Shown here: positions 55,772 to 64,000 of the stretch, one piece after another
How positions within the stretch are numbered: position 1 is the first letter of the stretch
How the letters are laid out: the number at the start of each line of letters is the position of its first letter
Assembly (NCBI GenBank): GCA_022769005.1
Contig: JALEKK010000024.1
Coordinates: 1-64,000, forward strand
Direction of reading: 5' to 3'
Source: Lachnospiraceae bacterium
Lineage (GTDB): Bacteria > Bacillota > Clostridia > Lachnospirales > Lachnospiraceae
Length of the DNA stretch: 64,000 bases
Notes under the pieces: model-generated
Told to the model about the DNA's origin: nothing
What the model saw: the letters and a program-made list of their open reading frames with translations, nothing else
The model's database searches: none
Made by a program: the position numbers and the translations under genes

Positions 55772-57124
55772 TTAATTAGGATCTATCTTCTTTATGAGAA
55801 TATTAATTGTATTTTTAAGATTTTCATCCGTCAACAATTCTTCCGTTATGGTCTTTGCCCCGTGAATAACGGTTGAATGATCTTTTTTTCCGAGTTTTTT
55901 TGCAATATTAAGAGCCGGTTCCTGAGTCATCTGTCTGCATAAATACATAACTATCTGGCGCGGTTTTGAAATATTGGCATTTTTTTTTCGTGAAACAAGA
56001 TCGTCTATTGTTATATGAAAATGTTCCGCAACTATTTCCATGATTAATTCAACATTTACTTCTCTTTTATTATTGGAAGAAATAAGATCCTTTAATGCTT
56101 CCTGAGCCAATGAGAGGGTTATGGGAGCTCCGCTTAAAGATGCAAATGCCGAAAGATTGTTAATTGCTCCTTCAAGTTCACGTATGGAGGATTTAACATT
56201 GCTTGCGATATAATCCTTAACGTCTTCCGGAATTACAAGTCCCTTTTTCTTTTCTATCTTACTGTCAAGAATCGCTCTTATTGTTTCATATGTAGGAACC
56301 TGAATGTCACATATGAGACCTTCCGAAAATCTTGTTCTTAATCTGTCTTCAAGTGTTGAAATTTCACTCGGCGGTTTATCGGAGGTAATTACGATTTGTT
56401 TGTTGTGCTGGTATAAATCGTTAAATGTATGGAAAAATTCTTCCTGTGTAGATTCTTTACCTATAACGAACTGTATGTCGTCTATGAGAAGAACATCTAC
56501 ATTTCTGTATTTTTCTCTGAATTTTTCTACATTTCTGTCTCCGATTGCTTTTATGATTTCATTTGTAAATGTTTCCGAAGTAACATATAAAACTTTAAAA
56601 TCAGGTCTTGTATCTATAATATGATGCGCTATTGCCTGCATTAAATGAGTTTTTCCGAGTCCGGCGCCTCCGTGAATAAACAAAGGGTTATATTCGGTTG
56701 CAGGTTCTTCCGCAACAGATACGGATGCTGCATGTGCGAATCTGTTATTTGTTCCTACTATAAAATTATCAAAAGTATAGTTTGGATTGAGATTTCTTGC
56801 ATATTCGCTGTTGTTTGCCGCAGGTTTTGTTTCGTTTACGATATTTTTGTCATGGTTCGATATATCTGATGCGGAAAGTATTTTCAGTGTATAATTTTTA
56901 CCGAGAGTATCATTTATACTGAACTGCAAGGGTGTAAGATATTTTTTCTTTATGATGTTTATTCCGACGGATTCTGTCTCTTTACTTACTATAGTAACAA
57001 CATCATTTTCAACGCTGTAAATTTCCAGAGGTTTTATCCATGTATTATAAGATAAAGAACCTATTTCGAAATCTTTTTTGAAATTTTCAATAATTTCATC
57101 CCATTTAGATAGTAATTCATCCAT
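55772..57124 (-). CDS. dnaA: Chromosomal replication initiator DnaA
   Basis: A 450-residue AAA+ initiator. Domain I (1-90) contains the WIKPLE segment; Walker A is GGAGLGKT (152-159), Walker B LLIDDIQF, and the domain IV signature that contacts the DnaA box is DHSTVIHG near 418-425. ATG at 57124 has AAGGAA seven bases upstream. DnaA boxes occur on both sides of the gene, which fits autoregulation and origin function. The variant box may be reflected in the domain IV contacts, but no unusual residue is obvious. Confidence 0.98.
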   Translation of the reverse strand: MDELLSKWDEIIENFKKDFEIGSLSYNTWIKPLEIYSVENDVVTIVSKETESVGINIIKKKYLTPLQFSINDTLGKNYTLKILSASDISNHDKNIVNETKPAANNSEYARNLNPNYTFDNFIVGTNNRFAHAASVSVAEEPATEYNPLFIHGGAGLGKTHLMQAIAHHIIDTRPDFKVLYVTSETFTNEIIKAIGDRNVEKFREKYRNVDVLLIDDIQFVIGKESTQEEFFHTFNDLYQHNKQIVITSDKPPSEISTLEDRLRTRFSEGLICDIQVPTYETIRAILDSKIEKKKGLVIPEDVKDYIASNVKSSIRELEGAINNLSAFASLSGAPITLSLAQEALKDLISSNNKREVNVELIMEIVAEHFHITIDDLVSRKKNANISKPRQIVMYLCRQMTQEPALNIAKKLGKKDHSTVIHGAKTITEELLTDENLKNTINILIKKIDPN

Positions 57125-57251
57125 TATTTAATTCCTTAAAAGCTGTTCAATCGCTAAATTGAATACAAATAGCAACTTAATAGGGGTTAAAAAATGTACA
57201 TATCATACATATAGCTATAAAAATATACGTACCGATATGCACAAGAGAGTT

Positions 57252-57280
57252 AATATACACTTTTTTATCTTTTACGGCAA
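57252..57280 (-). promoter_or_regulatory. Probable dnaA promoter
   Basis: Minus-strand TTGCCG (57275-57280) and TATATT (57252-57257) with a 17-base spacer, about 130 bases before the dnaA start. DnaA boxes at 57313 and 57370 lie directly upstream. Confidence 0.5.
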
Positions 57281-57312
57281 TTGTGAAATATAAAAAATTT
57301 CAACAAAAAAAA

Positions 57313-57673
57313 TGTGAATAAGATCACAAAAATCTGACTAAAAACAAAATAAATCACATTTTTATAATATGTGAATAAAAACATATACACATTTTATAAT
57401 TAATTTTTGAGCATACAAAAAAAACAAAAAATAATTATTTTAAGCGAAATATACTCAAAAATTTTAAATAAAAATGGCTTATTTGTATGATTATTCGTAT
57501 AATAACACCTATAAATCCATAAAATTCATAAATTTATTTTGTACTAATAATACATTAGAAAATAAATTTTTTCAATGATATTCACATATTTCACATAATT
57601 ATTCACATAGTTATCCACAAAAATTCACAAAATGTGAATAAAAATGTGAATAATTGTGATTATAGGTGAATAA
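57313..57673. promoter_or_regulatory. oriC, dnaA-rpmH side: DnaA-box cluster and A/T-rich region
   Basis: TTATTCACA occurs at 57313, 57370, 57633 and 57645 on the minus strand and at 57599 on the plus strand; the consensus TTATCCACA is at 57611-57619, and GGTGAATAA at 57665. The densest part is 57599-57653. The stretch 57400-57590 is very A/T-rich and may unwind. No gene is present in 57125-57857. Confidence 0.88.
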
Positions 57674-57695
57674 ATAAATATATAGGTAAAAACGG

Positions 57696-57724
57696 TTGAC
57701 TATATATCCATATTTACTTATAAT
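57696..57724 (+). promoter_or_regulatory. rpmH promoter
   Basis: TTGACT (57696-57701) and TATAAT (57719-57724) with a 17-base spacer, just right of the last DnaA box and about 130 bases before rpmH. Confidence 0.8.
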
Positions 57725-57857
57725 GTGATACGGTATTCTCTAAAAGTGTGTAATTTATTACAGTGCGTAAGATTTCGATAGTCTTGACAGAGAAATCTGT
57801 ATTAATAAGTCGGTTATTATCCGCGCAATATTCTGTAAAACGGAGGTGAGTTTAATA

Positions 57858-57992
57858 ATGAAGATGACATTTCAGCCAAACAAGAGAAAAAGATCTAAGG
57901 TTCATGGTTTCAGAGCAAGAATGAGCACTTCAGGTGGAAGAAAAGTTCTCGCAGCTCGTAGAGCAAAGGGCAGAAAAGTTCTTTCTGCATAA
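57858..57992 (+). CDS. rpmH: 50S ribosomal protein L34
   Basis: A 44-residue, strongly basic ribosomal protein, reading [18 protein letters not shown] through to GRKVLSA. The QPNKRKRSK motif and the C-terminal KVLSA are diagnostic. ATG at 57858 has GGAGGTGAG upstream. It is the first gene right of oriC and is followed by a terminator hairpin that probably lowers expression of rnpA and the genes after it. Confidence 0.98.
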   Translation: MKMTFQPNKRKRSKVHGFRARMSTSGGRKVLAARRAKGRKVLSA

Positions 57993-58008
57993 TCTTATTG
58001 AAAGATGT

Positions 58009-58036
58009 AAGCAGATGAATAATTCATCTGCTTTTT
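58009..58036 (+). terminator. Terminator between rpmH and rnpA
   Basis: AAGCAGATGAA (58009-58019) pairs with TTCATCTGCTT (58023-58033), with a three-base loop and then TTTTTCC. It lets rpmH be more abundant than the downstream genes. Confidence 0.85.
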
Positions 58037-58101
58037 CCTTTATATAAGCAATCGTTACTGTTAATTTTATTATTTTTGTTATTTATAACGATAAAAACCA
58101 T

Positions 58102-58446
58102 ATGAAATATTCTGATTTTGAAACAATAAAAACCACATTTGAATTTCAAAATGTCTATAATAACGGTGTTTCTTTTGCCAACAGAGATTTTGTAATGTAT
58201 GTTGCAGCTAATCAATGCGGTAAAAGAAGACTGGGAGTGTCGGTCAGCAAAAAGATCGGCAACAGTGTAATAAGACACAGACTTTCAAGATTAGTAAGGG
58301 AAGCATTCAGACTTAATGCATCCAATGTAGATGAGGATATCGACATAGTTGTAATAATCAGATCTCATATGGTAGGTAAAGGATACAGGGAAGCCGAAAG
58401 CTCAATGTTACATTTACTCAGAAAGCATAATATTATAAGTATGTGA
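58102..58446 (+). CDS. rnpA: Ribonuclease P protein component
   Basis: A 114-residue basic protein that assists the RNase P RNA in cutting tRNA 5' leaders. The RNR motif KKIGNSVIRHRLSRLVREAF (51-70) is diagnostic. ATG at 58102 lacks a clear ribosome-binding site, so initiation may be weak. It lies in the usual rpmH-rnpA-yidD-yidC order. Confidence 0.96.
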   Translation: MKYSDFETIKTTFEFQNVYNNGVSFANRDFVMYVAANQCGKRRLGVSVSKKIGNSVIRHRLSRLVREAFRLNASNVDEDIDIVVIIRSHMVGKGYREAESSMLHLLRKHNIISM

Positions 58447-58468
58447 TTGAATTAAAGGAGAATATTGC

Positions 58469-58681
58469 ATGAAGAATCCATTGATTGCAGGTATAAATTT
58501 GTATCAAAAAGCGTTTTCTCCATACAAAGCAGGAAGTTATTGTAAATATTATCCTACCTGTTCCGAGTATGCTAAGGAAGCGATACAAAAATACGGAAGT
58601 TTAAAAGGAACTTCCATGGCAATGAAAAGAATATTAAGATGTAATCCTTTTTCTAAAGGAGGATATGATCCCGTTCCATAA
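58469..58681 (+). CDS. yidD: Membrane protein insertion efficiency factor YidD
   Basis: A 70-residue membrane-associated protein that aids YidC. The hallmark cysteines are in [13 protein letters not shown] and LRCNPF, with GGYDPVP at the end. ATG at 58469 has AAAGGAG upstream. Its stop precedes the yidC start by about 20 bases. Confidence 0.95.
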   Translation: MKNPLIAGINLYQKAFSPYKAGSYCKYYPTCSEYAKEAIQKYGSLKGTSMAMKRILRCNPFSKGGYDPVP

Positions 58682-58701
58682 ACTAATTGGAGGAAATTGT
58701 T

Positions 58702-60063
58702 TTGGGTAATTTTTTCGGTACAGTATTTAGCCCTATCGGTTCAGGTATAGGCTGGTTAATGAACCTCATTTTTGAGGGCATCAACGCTATTGGAATAGGA
58801 AACGTAGGTTTGGCGATTATTTTAATTACGATTATCATTAAGGTCGCTATGCTTCCTCTTCTTATGGGGCAATTAAAACAGGCTAAATTAAGCAGATACA
58901 TGTCTCCTGAATTAAGAGCAATAAGAGCTAAATACAGAGGGAGAAGAGATGAAAAATCTTTGTCGGCAATGCAGGCGGAGACAAAGGCATTATATGATAA
59001 ATACGGTGTTTCTCAGACAGGCGGATGTATACAGTTGCTCATCCAGATTCCTATTCTTTTCTCACTCTATAATGTTTTGAGAAATATTCCTACGTATATC
59101 GGCAGAATTAACGGCCTTCTTACGGGAGTACTTACAGGAAGCAACGGTAATAACGGTATTATGAGTGATCCGAACTTTATCGATACAATGAATAACAACT
59201 TCGGCGGAGTAGATTGGTCAAATACGAGTACGGCAATTAATGCGCTTAACTCATTTACGTCAGATGCATGGAACAAGCTTGCAGATCTTTTCCCGGCTTA
59301 CAGTGACAGTATTCATTCAACATCGAGTACAATTCTCGGAATGAATAATTTCCTTGGACTTAACGTTACCATAAGCCCTAACCAGATACTCGGAGTATAT
59401 ATACTTATTCCTATTATAGCTGCGGTAGCACAGTTCTTCTCCGGAAGACTTTCACAGCAGTCAACGGGAGATCCTTCTACCGAAACAACTGCTAAGATTA
59501 TGATGTTCATTGCACCTATAATGACAGGTTTTATCGGATTTACGGTTCCTACGGGTCTCGGTATTTACTGGATTGCCACATCAGGCGTACAGATTGTAAT
59601 GTCATACTTTATCAATAAGCATTATGATAAGATCGGAGCCGAAGAACTTATAAGAATTGCTTCCGAAAAGAAAAAGAAGAAACTTGCAAAGAAGGGTATT
59701 GATGCGGAAACTCTTGTTAACAATGCCAATATAAGCACAAGACATATTAAGAGATCAGGTTCAGGTCTTTCATCATTTAAAGATATGAATTCGGCGGCAT
59801 CATCCAACCAATCAGACACTTCGGGCAGGAATAAAAATAACAAAAACAACGGTAACAGAAATAACAAAAATAATAACGGTTCAAACAACAGTCAGGGGAA
59901 CACGGAAAATACTTCGGCAGAAACCGAATCCGGTTCGACTTCGGGTGAATCCGTAACAACGGAGTCAAAAACCGACAACGGTAAGAAAAAAGGACAGGAA
60001 AGCGGTTCTCTTGCAGCAAAAGCATCTCTTGCCAATAACAATAATAAGAAAAACAAAAAATAA
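58702..60063 (+). CDS. yidC: Membrane protein insertase YidC/Oxa1
   Basis: A 453-residue insertase that places proteins in the cytoplasmic membrane. The first hydrophobic segments (about 10-60) are followed by the cytosolic hairpin with QLKQAKLSRYMSPE, the conserved YGVSQTGGCIQLLIQIPI segment and further membrane spans up to about 305. It lacks a lipobox, unlike many Firmicutes SpoIIIJ proteins. The last 100 residues form an Asn/Lys/Ser/Thr-rich low-complexity tail of unknown role. The start is TTG at 58702, seven bases after GGAGG; an upstream frame includes the ribosome site itself. Confidence 0.93.
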   Translation: MGNFFGTVFSPIGSGIGWLMNLIFEGINAIGIGNVGLAIILITIIIKVAMLPLLMGQLKQAKLSRYMSPELRAIRAKYRGRRDEKSLSAMQAETKALYDKYGVSQTGGCIQLLIQIPILFSLYNVLRNIPTYIGRINGLLTGVLTGSNGNNGIMSDPNFIDTMNNNFGGVDWSNTSTAINALNSFTSDAWNKLADLFPAYSDSIHSTSSTILGMNNFLGLNVTISPNQILGVYILIPIIAAVAQFFSGRLSQQSTGDPSTETTAKIMMFIAPIMTGFIGFTVPTGLGIYWIATSGVQIVMSYFINKHYDKIGAEELIRIASEKKKKKLAKKGIDAETLVNNANISTRHIKRSGSGLSSFKDMNSAASSNQSDTSGRNKNNKNNGNRNNKNNNGSNNSQGNTENTSAETESGSTSGESVTTESKTDNGKKKGQESGSLAAKASLANNNNKKNKK

Positions 60064-60080
60064 TTCGAGAGAGATTAATT

Positions 60081-60575
60081 ATGTCAATTGAGAATTCTGA
60101 AAAAAATAAACTTACTAAAGAAGAAGTTGCGAAGAATGCGTTATCATTTTTAAAAGGTTTTTTTGAAAATACCGAAGATAAGGCAGATATATCCTATACT
60201 TATGATGAAAAAAACGAAATATTGTTTTTTAATATAAATTGCGGAAATGCGGCTCAGCTTATAGGAAAAAGAGGATCGACCATAGATTCGCTTCAATTTA
60301 TTACAAATATTGTTGCAAACAAAGGAAACAGCCATAATATAAGTATAGTAATTGACACACAGAACTATAGAGAAAAAAGAAAAGCAAGTCTTGATATTTT
60401 GGCAGACACGGTAGCAAGGAAGGTTATCAAACAAAAGAAAGATACGGTACTTGAATCAATGAATCCGTCGGCCAGAAGAATTATACACAGGGCTTTGGAC
60501 AATGTTCCTCATATTGTCACAGAGACAATAGGCGAAGAACCTAATAAAAAAGTGGTTATAAAATATGTAAATTAA
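60081..60575 (+). CDS. khpB: KH/R3H RNA-binding protein (Jag/KhpB), short form
   Basis: A 164-residue RNA-binding protein. A KH-like domain has the GxxG loop IGKRG (61-65), and the R3H domain ends in RRIIHRALDN. The usual N-terminal Jag_N domain is missing: only about 30 residues precede the KH domain, whereas Jag of Bacillus or Streptococcus is longer. ATG at 60081 has GAGAGAG upstream, 17 bases after yidC. A terminator follows the stop directly. Confidence 0.92.
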   Translation: MSIENSEKNKLTKEEVAKNALSFLKGFFENTEDKADISYTYDEKNEILFFNINCGNAAQLIGKRGSTIDSLQFITNIVANKGNSHNISIVIDTQNYREKRKASLDILADTVARKVIKQKKDTVLESMNPSARRIIHRALDNVPHIVTETIGEEPNKKVVIKYVN

Positions 60576-60578
60576 CAT

Positions 60579-60618
60579 AAACCGTGACAAAATTCTTTTA
60601 TATTTTGTCACGGTTTTT
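60579..60618 (+). terminator. Terminator after the Jag/KhpB gene
   Basis: AAACCGTGACAAAAT (60579-60593) pairs with ATTTTGTCACGGTTT (60602-60616), with an eight-base loop; TTTTT follows. Confidence 0.9.
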
Positions 60619-60740
60619 ATATGTTTTATTATTTTTACATATTTAATTTTATATTAAGAGTTAAAATACATGATTAATATAATTATTCGTAAAAATAATA
60701 ATTAAGCATCAAACAGTGTATTTAATCTAATTACATGGTT

Positions 60741-60769
60741 TTGACCGTGACAAATATATAATTTATAAT
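60741..60769 (+). promoter_or_regulatory. Promoter of mnmE
   Basis: TTGACC (60741-60746) and TATAAT (60764-60769) with a 17-base spacer. It lies about 95 bases before the mnmE ATG, in the 288-base gap after the Jag/KhpB terminator. Confidence 0.8.
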
Positions 60770-60863
60770 AGGAAAGTTAATTAGAATTTATTACAGAAAT
60801 ATTGTATGCGATGTTTAATAATTATTCTGATAAATCATTGCATAGGTACATAAGGATATAAAA

Positions 60864-62249
60864 ATGAGTGATACAATAGCAGCCATATCGACGTCTTCCC
60901 TGGGTTCGGGCGGAATAGGAATAGTCAGAATAAGCGGAGATGATGCGATTAACATTGCGGATAAAGTATTTATAGGGAAAAACGGAAAGAAACTTTCAGA
61001 TGCGGAAACTCATACCATTCATTACGGTAATATCAGAGATGAACATGACAATATTGTAGATGAAGTGTTGGTTTCCGTTATGAAAGCTCCTAACACATAT
61101 ACAAGGGAAGATGTAATAGAGATAAACACACACGGAGGTAATCTCGTTACGGGTAAGGTATTGGAATGTGTGCTTAATGCCGGAGCCATAGCCGCAGAAC
61201 CGGGAGAATTTACAAAAAGAGCATTTTTAAACGGAAGAATAGACCTTTCAAAGGCTGAGGCCGTTATAGATATAATTAATTCCAAGACAGAATTTAATCT
61301 CAGAAATTCCATGGGACAGCTAAACGGCAGATTAACCCGGGAAATAGATAATCTCAGAGACACTATATTGGATGAAATAGCTTATATGGAAGCAGCCATG
61401 GACGACCCCGAAAACATACCCATGGAAGACCATCTGGAAGACTTAAAAAATACGGTAAATAATCTTATAAAGAGAATAGGAAAACTAAAAGATACATACA
61501 AGGAAGGAAGCCTTCTCAAAGAGGGGATAACAACGGTAATTGTAGGAAAAACCAATGCGGGTAAATCGTCATTGCTTAATTTGCTCACCGGTGATGAAAG
61601 CGCAATCGTAACCGATATAGCGGGGACCACAAGAGATACCGTAAAGGAACAGATAAGCCTCGGGGGAATTCTTATTAATCTCGTGGATACGGCCGGAATC
61701 AGAGATACCGACGATATTGTTGAAGCAATGGGAATAAGGAAGGCAAAGGAACATTTAAATGATGCGGATCTTGTAATATATGTCGTTGATTCAACGGGTA
61801 ATATGGGAGATGAAGACAGGGAAATAATTAATCTTCTGAAAAATAAAAATTATATTGTTCTTCTTAATAAATCAGATATGAATCAGACCGTAACTCCGGA
61901 AGAACTGTATAAGAACGGAATAGACAAAAATATTCACATAATAAATTTTTCAACCGTAACCGCCGACGGATTGGAACAGTTGACCTCCGTTATAAAAGAG
62001 ATGTTTTCTTTAAACGACATATTGATAAATGATGAAATTGTAATTACAAACAGCAGACACAAATATTTGCTTGACGAAAGCATAAAAAGTCTGAATCTCG
62101 CGCTGGACGGCATTGATGCGGGATTCAGCGAAGATCTTATAAGTATTGATATTTATAATTCATATATTGCGCTCGGTAAGATTTTGGGTAAAGAAATAGA
62201 AGATGATCTGGCAGACAGAATATTTGAAAAATTTTGTATGGGAAAATGA
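60864..62249 (+). CDS. mnmE: tRNA modification GTPase MnmE
   Basis: A 461-residue GTPase that, with MnmG, adds the carboxymethylaminomethyl group to wobble uridine of tRNA. The N-terminal folate-binding part opens with DTIAAISTSSLGSGGIGIVR; the P-loop is GKTNAGKSS near residue 230, DTAG and NKSD follow; and the C-terminal FCMGK is diagnostic. ATG at 60864 has AAGGA upstream. mnmG follows by 13 bases. Confidence 0.97.
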   Translation: MSDTIAAISTSSLGSGGIGIVRISGDDAINIADKVFIGKNGKKLSDAETHTIHYGNIRDEHDNIVDEVLVSVMKAPNTYTREDVIEINTHGGNLVTGKVLECVLNAGAIAAEPGEFTKRAFLNGRIDLSKAEAVIDIINSKTEFNLRNSMGQLNGRLTREIDNLRDTILDEIAYMEAAMDDPENIPMEDHLEDLKNTVNNLIKRIGKLKDTYKEGSLLKEGITTVIVGKTNAGKSSLLNLLTGDESAIVTDIAGTTRDTVKEQISLGGILINLVDTAGIRDTDDIVEAMGIRKAKEHLNDADLVIYVVDSTGNMGDEDREIINLLKNKNYIVLLNKSDMNQTVTPEELYKNGIDKNIHIINFSTVTADGLEQLTSVIKEMFSLNDILINDEIVITNSRHKYLLDESIKSLNLALDGIDAGFSEDLISIDIYNSYIALGKILGKEIEDDLADRIFEKFCMGK

Positions 62250-62262
62250 TTAAGGGGGAAAA

Positions 62263-64000
62263 ATGTCTAATATAGAGGAATATTATGATGTAGTAGTTGT
62301 CGGAGCGGGACATGCCGGATGTGAAGCAGCCCTTGCAACATCAAGACTCGGGCTTAGTACCGTATGTTTCACCGTAAGTGCGGATGCAATAGCAATGATG
62401 GCATGCAATCCCAACATAGGAGGAACTTCAAAAGGGCATCTGGTAAGAGAAATCGATGCACTGGGCGGTGAAATGGGTAAAGCCATAGACGATACATTTA
62501 TACAGTCTAAAATGTTAAATGCATCAAAGGGACCGGCGGTACATTCTTTAAGGGCTCAGGCTGATAAAGCCGCTTATTCAAACAGAATGAGAAAAGCAAT
62601 GGAAGCCGAAAAAAATCTTGTAATCAGACAGGGTGAGGTTTCGGAGCTGATCGTTGAAAATAAAAAAATTACGGGTGTAAAAACCGTTTCGGGAGCCTTA
62701 TATAAATGTAAGTGCGTTATTCTGGCTACGGGAGTATATCTTAAAGCCAGGTGTATATTCGGAGATACAAGTTATAATACGGGACCTAACGGACTTATGG
62801 CCGCCAATAATCTTACAAAATCATTAATCGATAACGACATTAAAATCAGAAGATTTAAAACAGGTACACCGGCAAGAATCGACGGCAAAACCATTGATTA
62901 CTCAAAAATGACGGAACAGTTCGGAGATGAAAGGATTATTCCATTTTCATTTTCCACGGATCCTGACACTATACAAAAAGAGCAGGTGTCATGCTGGTTA
63001 ACATATACAAATGAAGAAACCCATAAAATCATTATGGACAATATAGACAGATCTCCTCTTTACTCAGGTGAAATTGAAGGTACCGGTCCGAGATATTGCC
63101 CATCCATTGAGGATAAGGTAGTCAGATTTTCAGACAAAAACAGACATCAGATATTTGCAGAACCGGAAGGCCTGTATACTGATGAAGTGTATCTCAGCGG
63201 TCTTTCGTCTTCAATGCCGGAAGATGTGCAATATGCCATGATAAGAACAATTGCAGGTCTTGAAAACGCCAAAGTCGTAAGAAACGGATATGCCATAGAA
63301 TATGATTGCATAGATGCAACACAATTAAAACCTTCTCTTGAATTTATCAATATAGACGGACTTTTCTCCGCCGGACAGATAAACGGAAGTTCAGGTTATG
63401 AAGAAGCTGCCGCACAGGGTCTTATGGCCGGAATAAATGCCGCAAGAAAGATATTTAACAGGGATTATATAGTTATAGACAGATCGGAAGGTTATATAGG
63501 GGTTCTGATTGATGACCTTGTTACAAAAGAAACACAGGAACCTTACAGAATGATGACTTCAAGAGCCGAGTACAGGCTGCTTCTCAGACAGGACAACGCA
63601 GATATAAGACTCAGGAGAATCGGATATGAGGCCGGGCTTATAAGTGACAAGCAGATTGAAGAACTGAACAATAAGGAAGAGTTGATAAAGGCGGAAATCG
63701 AAAGGCTTAAAAATACATATGTGGGTCCTTCCAAAGAGCTGGAAGAAATATTCAATTCGGTAGGAAGCGAGCCTATAAGTAACGGTATGTCCATGGCCGA
63801 TTTAATAAAGAGGCCGGAACTTAATTATGAAATACTTGCCCCTGTTGACGGGGAAAGACCGGAACTTCGTGAGGATATCAGATTTCAGGTGAATGTTCAA
63901 ATTAAGTATGAAGGATATATTGCAAGACAGCTTAAGCAGGTAGAATCATTTAAAAAACTTGAAAAGCGCCTCATTCCGGAGGAGTTTGATTATAAAAGCG
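62263..64000 (+). CDS. mnmG: tRNA modification enzyme MnmG (GidA), cut by window end
   Basis: The first 579 codons of an FAD-binding partner of MnmE; about 50 more residues are expected beyond the edge. The FAD motif is GAGHAGCEA (14-22), followed by [15 protein letters not shown] and GALGGEMGK-like segments; CSxEAAAQG-type [12 protein letters not shown] and [10 protein letters not shown] occur near residues 365-390. ATG at 62263 has AAGGGGGAA upstream. The frame is uninterrupted to base 64000. Confidence 0.96.
   Translation, partial: MSNIEEYYDVVVVGAGHAGCEAALATSRLGLSTVCFTVSADAIAMMACNPNIGGTSKGHLVREIDALGGEMGKAIDDTFIQSKMLNASKGPAVHSLRAQADKAAYSNRMRKAMEAEKNLVIRQGEVSELIVENKKITGVKTVSGALYKCKCVILATGVYLKARCIFGDTSYNTGPNGLMAANNLTKSLIDNDIKIRRFKTGTPARIDGKTIDYSKMTEQFGDERIIPFSFSTDPDTIQKEQVSCWLTYTNEETHKIIMDNIDRSPLYSGEIEGTGPRYCPSIEDKVVRFSDKNRHQIFAEPEGLYTDEVYLSGLSSSMPEDVQYAMIRTIAGLENAKVVRNGYAIEYDCIDATQLKPSLEFINIDGLFSAGQINGSSGYEEAAAQGLMAGINAARKIFNRDYIVIDRSEGYIGVLIDDLVTKETQEPYRMMTSRAEYRLLLRQDNADIRLRRIGYEAGLISDKQIEELNNKEELIKAEIERLKNTYVGPSKELEEIFNSVGSEPISNGMSMADLIKRPELNYEILAPVDGERPELREDIRFQVNVQIKYEGYIARQLKQVESFKKLEKRLIPEEFDYKS

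Noticed and set aside
62263-64000. Truncated mnmG pseudogene
   Set aside because: The frame is intact and only cut by the end of the window.

Overview
The window looks like the replication-origin region of a low-GC Gram-positive Clostridia chromosome, probably of the Lachnospiraceae. The grounds are the AT-rich composition, AGGAGG-type ribosome binding sites, the order gyrA-gyrB-recF-rlbA-dnaN-dnaA-[oriC]-rpmH-rnpA-yidD-yidC-jag-mnmE-mnmG, and the accessory families present (KamA-type radical SAM enzyme, FliB-like methylase, RICIN/GH25 lysozyme, sortase-type surface proteins). Genes left of dnaA lie mostly on the minus strand and those right of oriC on the plus strand, so most are transcribed away from the origin. 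Family assignments come from reading motifs; no database search was run.

Layout. 1-250: a strong rRNA-type promoter firing leftward out of the window. 275-793: an HD-domain hydrolase. 1.1-9.8 kb: a nickel/peptide-type ABC importer (two ATPases, lipoprotein, two permeases) next to larC, larB and larE, which make the nickel-pincer nucleotide cofactor; larA is not in the window. 9.8-13.3 kb: TrmH-family methyltransferase, YwlG, FliB-like protein, MurI. 13.5-15.9 kb: a peroxide-defence pair (TrxB-like flavoprotein with a C-terminal thiol domain, and AhpC) with PerR-like operators. 16.8-24.2 kb: KamA-like enzyme, an unrecognised protein, a methyltransferase behind a CsoR/RcnR-like operator, and a MoxR-type AAA+ / VWA / leucine-rich-repeat cluster. 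24.4-33.7 kb (plus strand): a 1509-residue wall-anchored adhesin, a patatin-like lipase and the class I ribonucleotide reductase nrdA-nrdB. 33.8-41.2 kb (minus): two small unknowns, a five-repeat RICIN lysozyme, a HAD phosphatase and a three-repeat RICIN protein. Then tRNA-Ser(GCU), a TrpB2-like enzyme and a PAP2-family membrane protein, a zinc-ribbon protein, a second surface protein, a candidate structured RNA, the two fumarase subunits, and the origin block.

How the genes fit together. The transporter and lar genes form a nickel uptake and cofactor module. ahpC and the flavoprotein form a peroxidase and its likely reductase. AAA+, VWA and LRR genes look like one chaperone-like unit of unknown target. 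oriC is split, as in Bacillus, into DnaA-box clusters on both sides of dnaA, built from TTATTCACA rather than TTATCCACA. The least explained items are a roughly 250-nt transcript-like region with a terminator at 46.46-46.72 kb lying behind LytTR-like direct repeats, the AAA+/VWA/LRR cluster, two G-tract metal-operator-like sites, a TIR-like leader inside the ABC locus, an acidic insertion in GyrB, and a PAP2 protein lacking one catalytic histidine.
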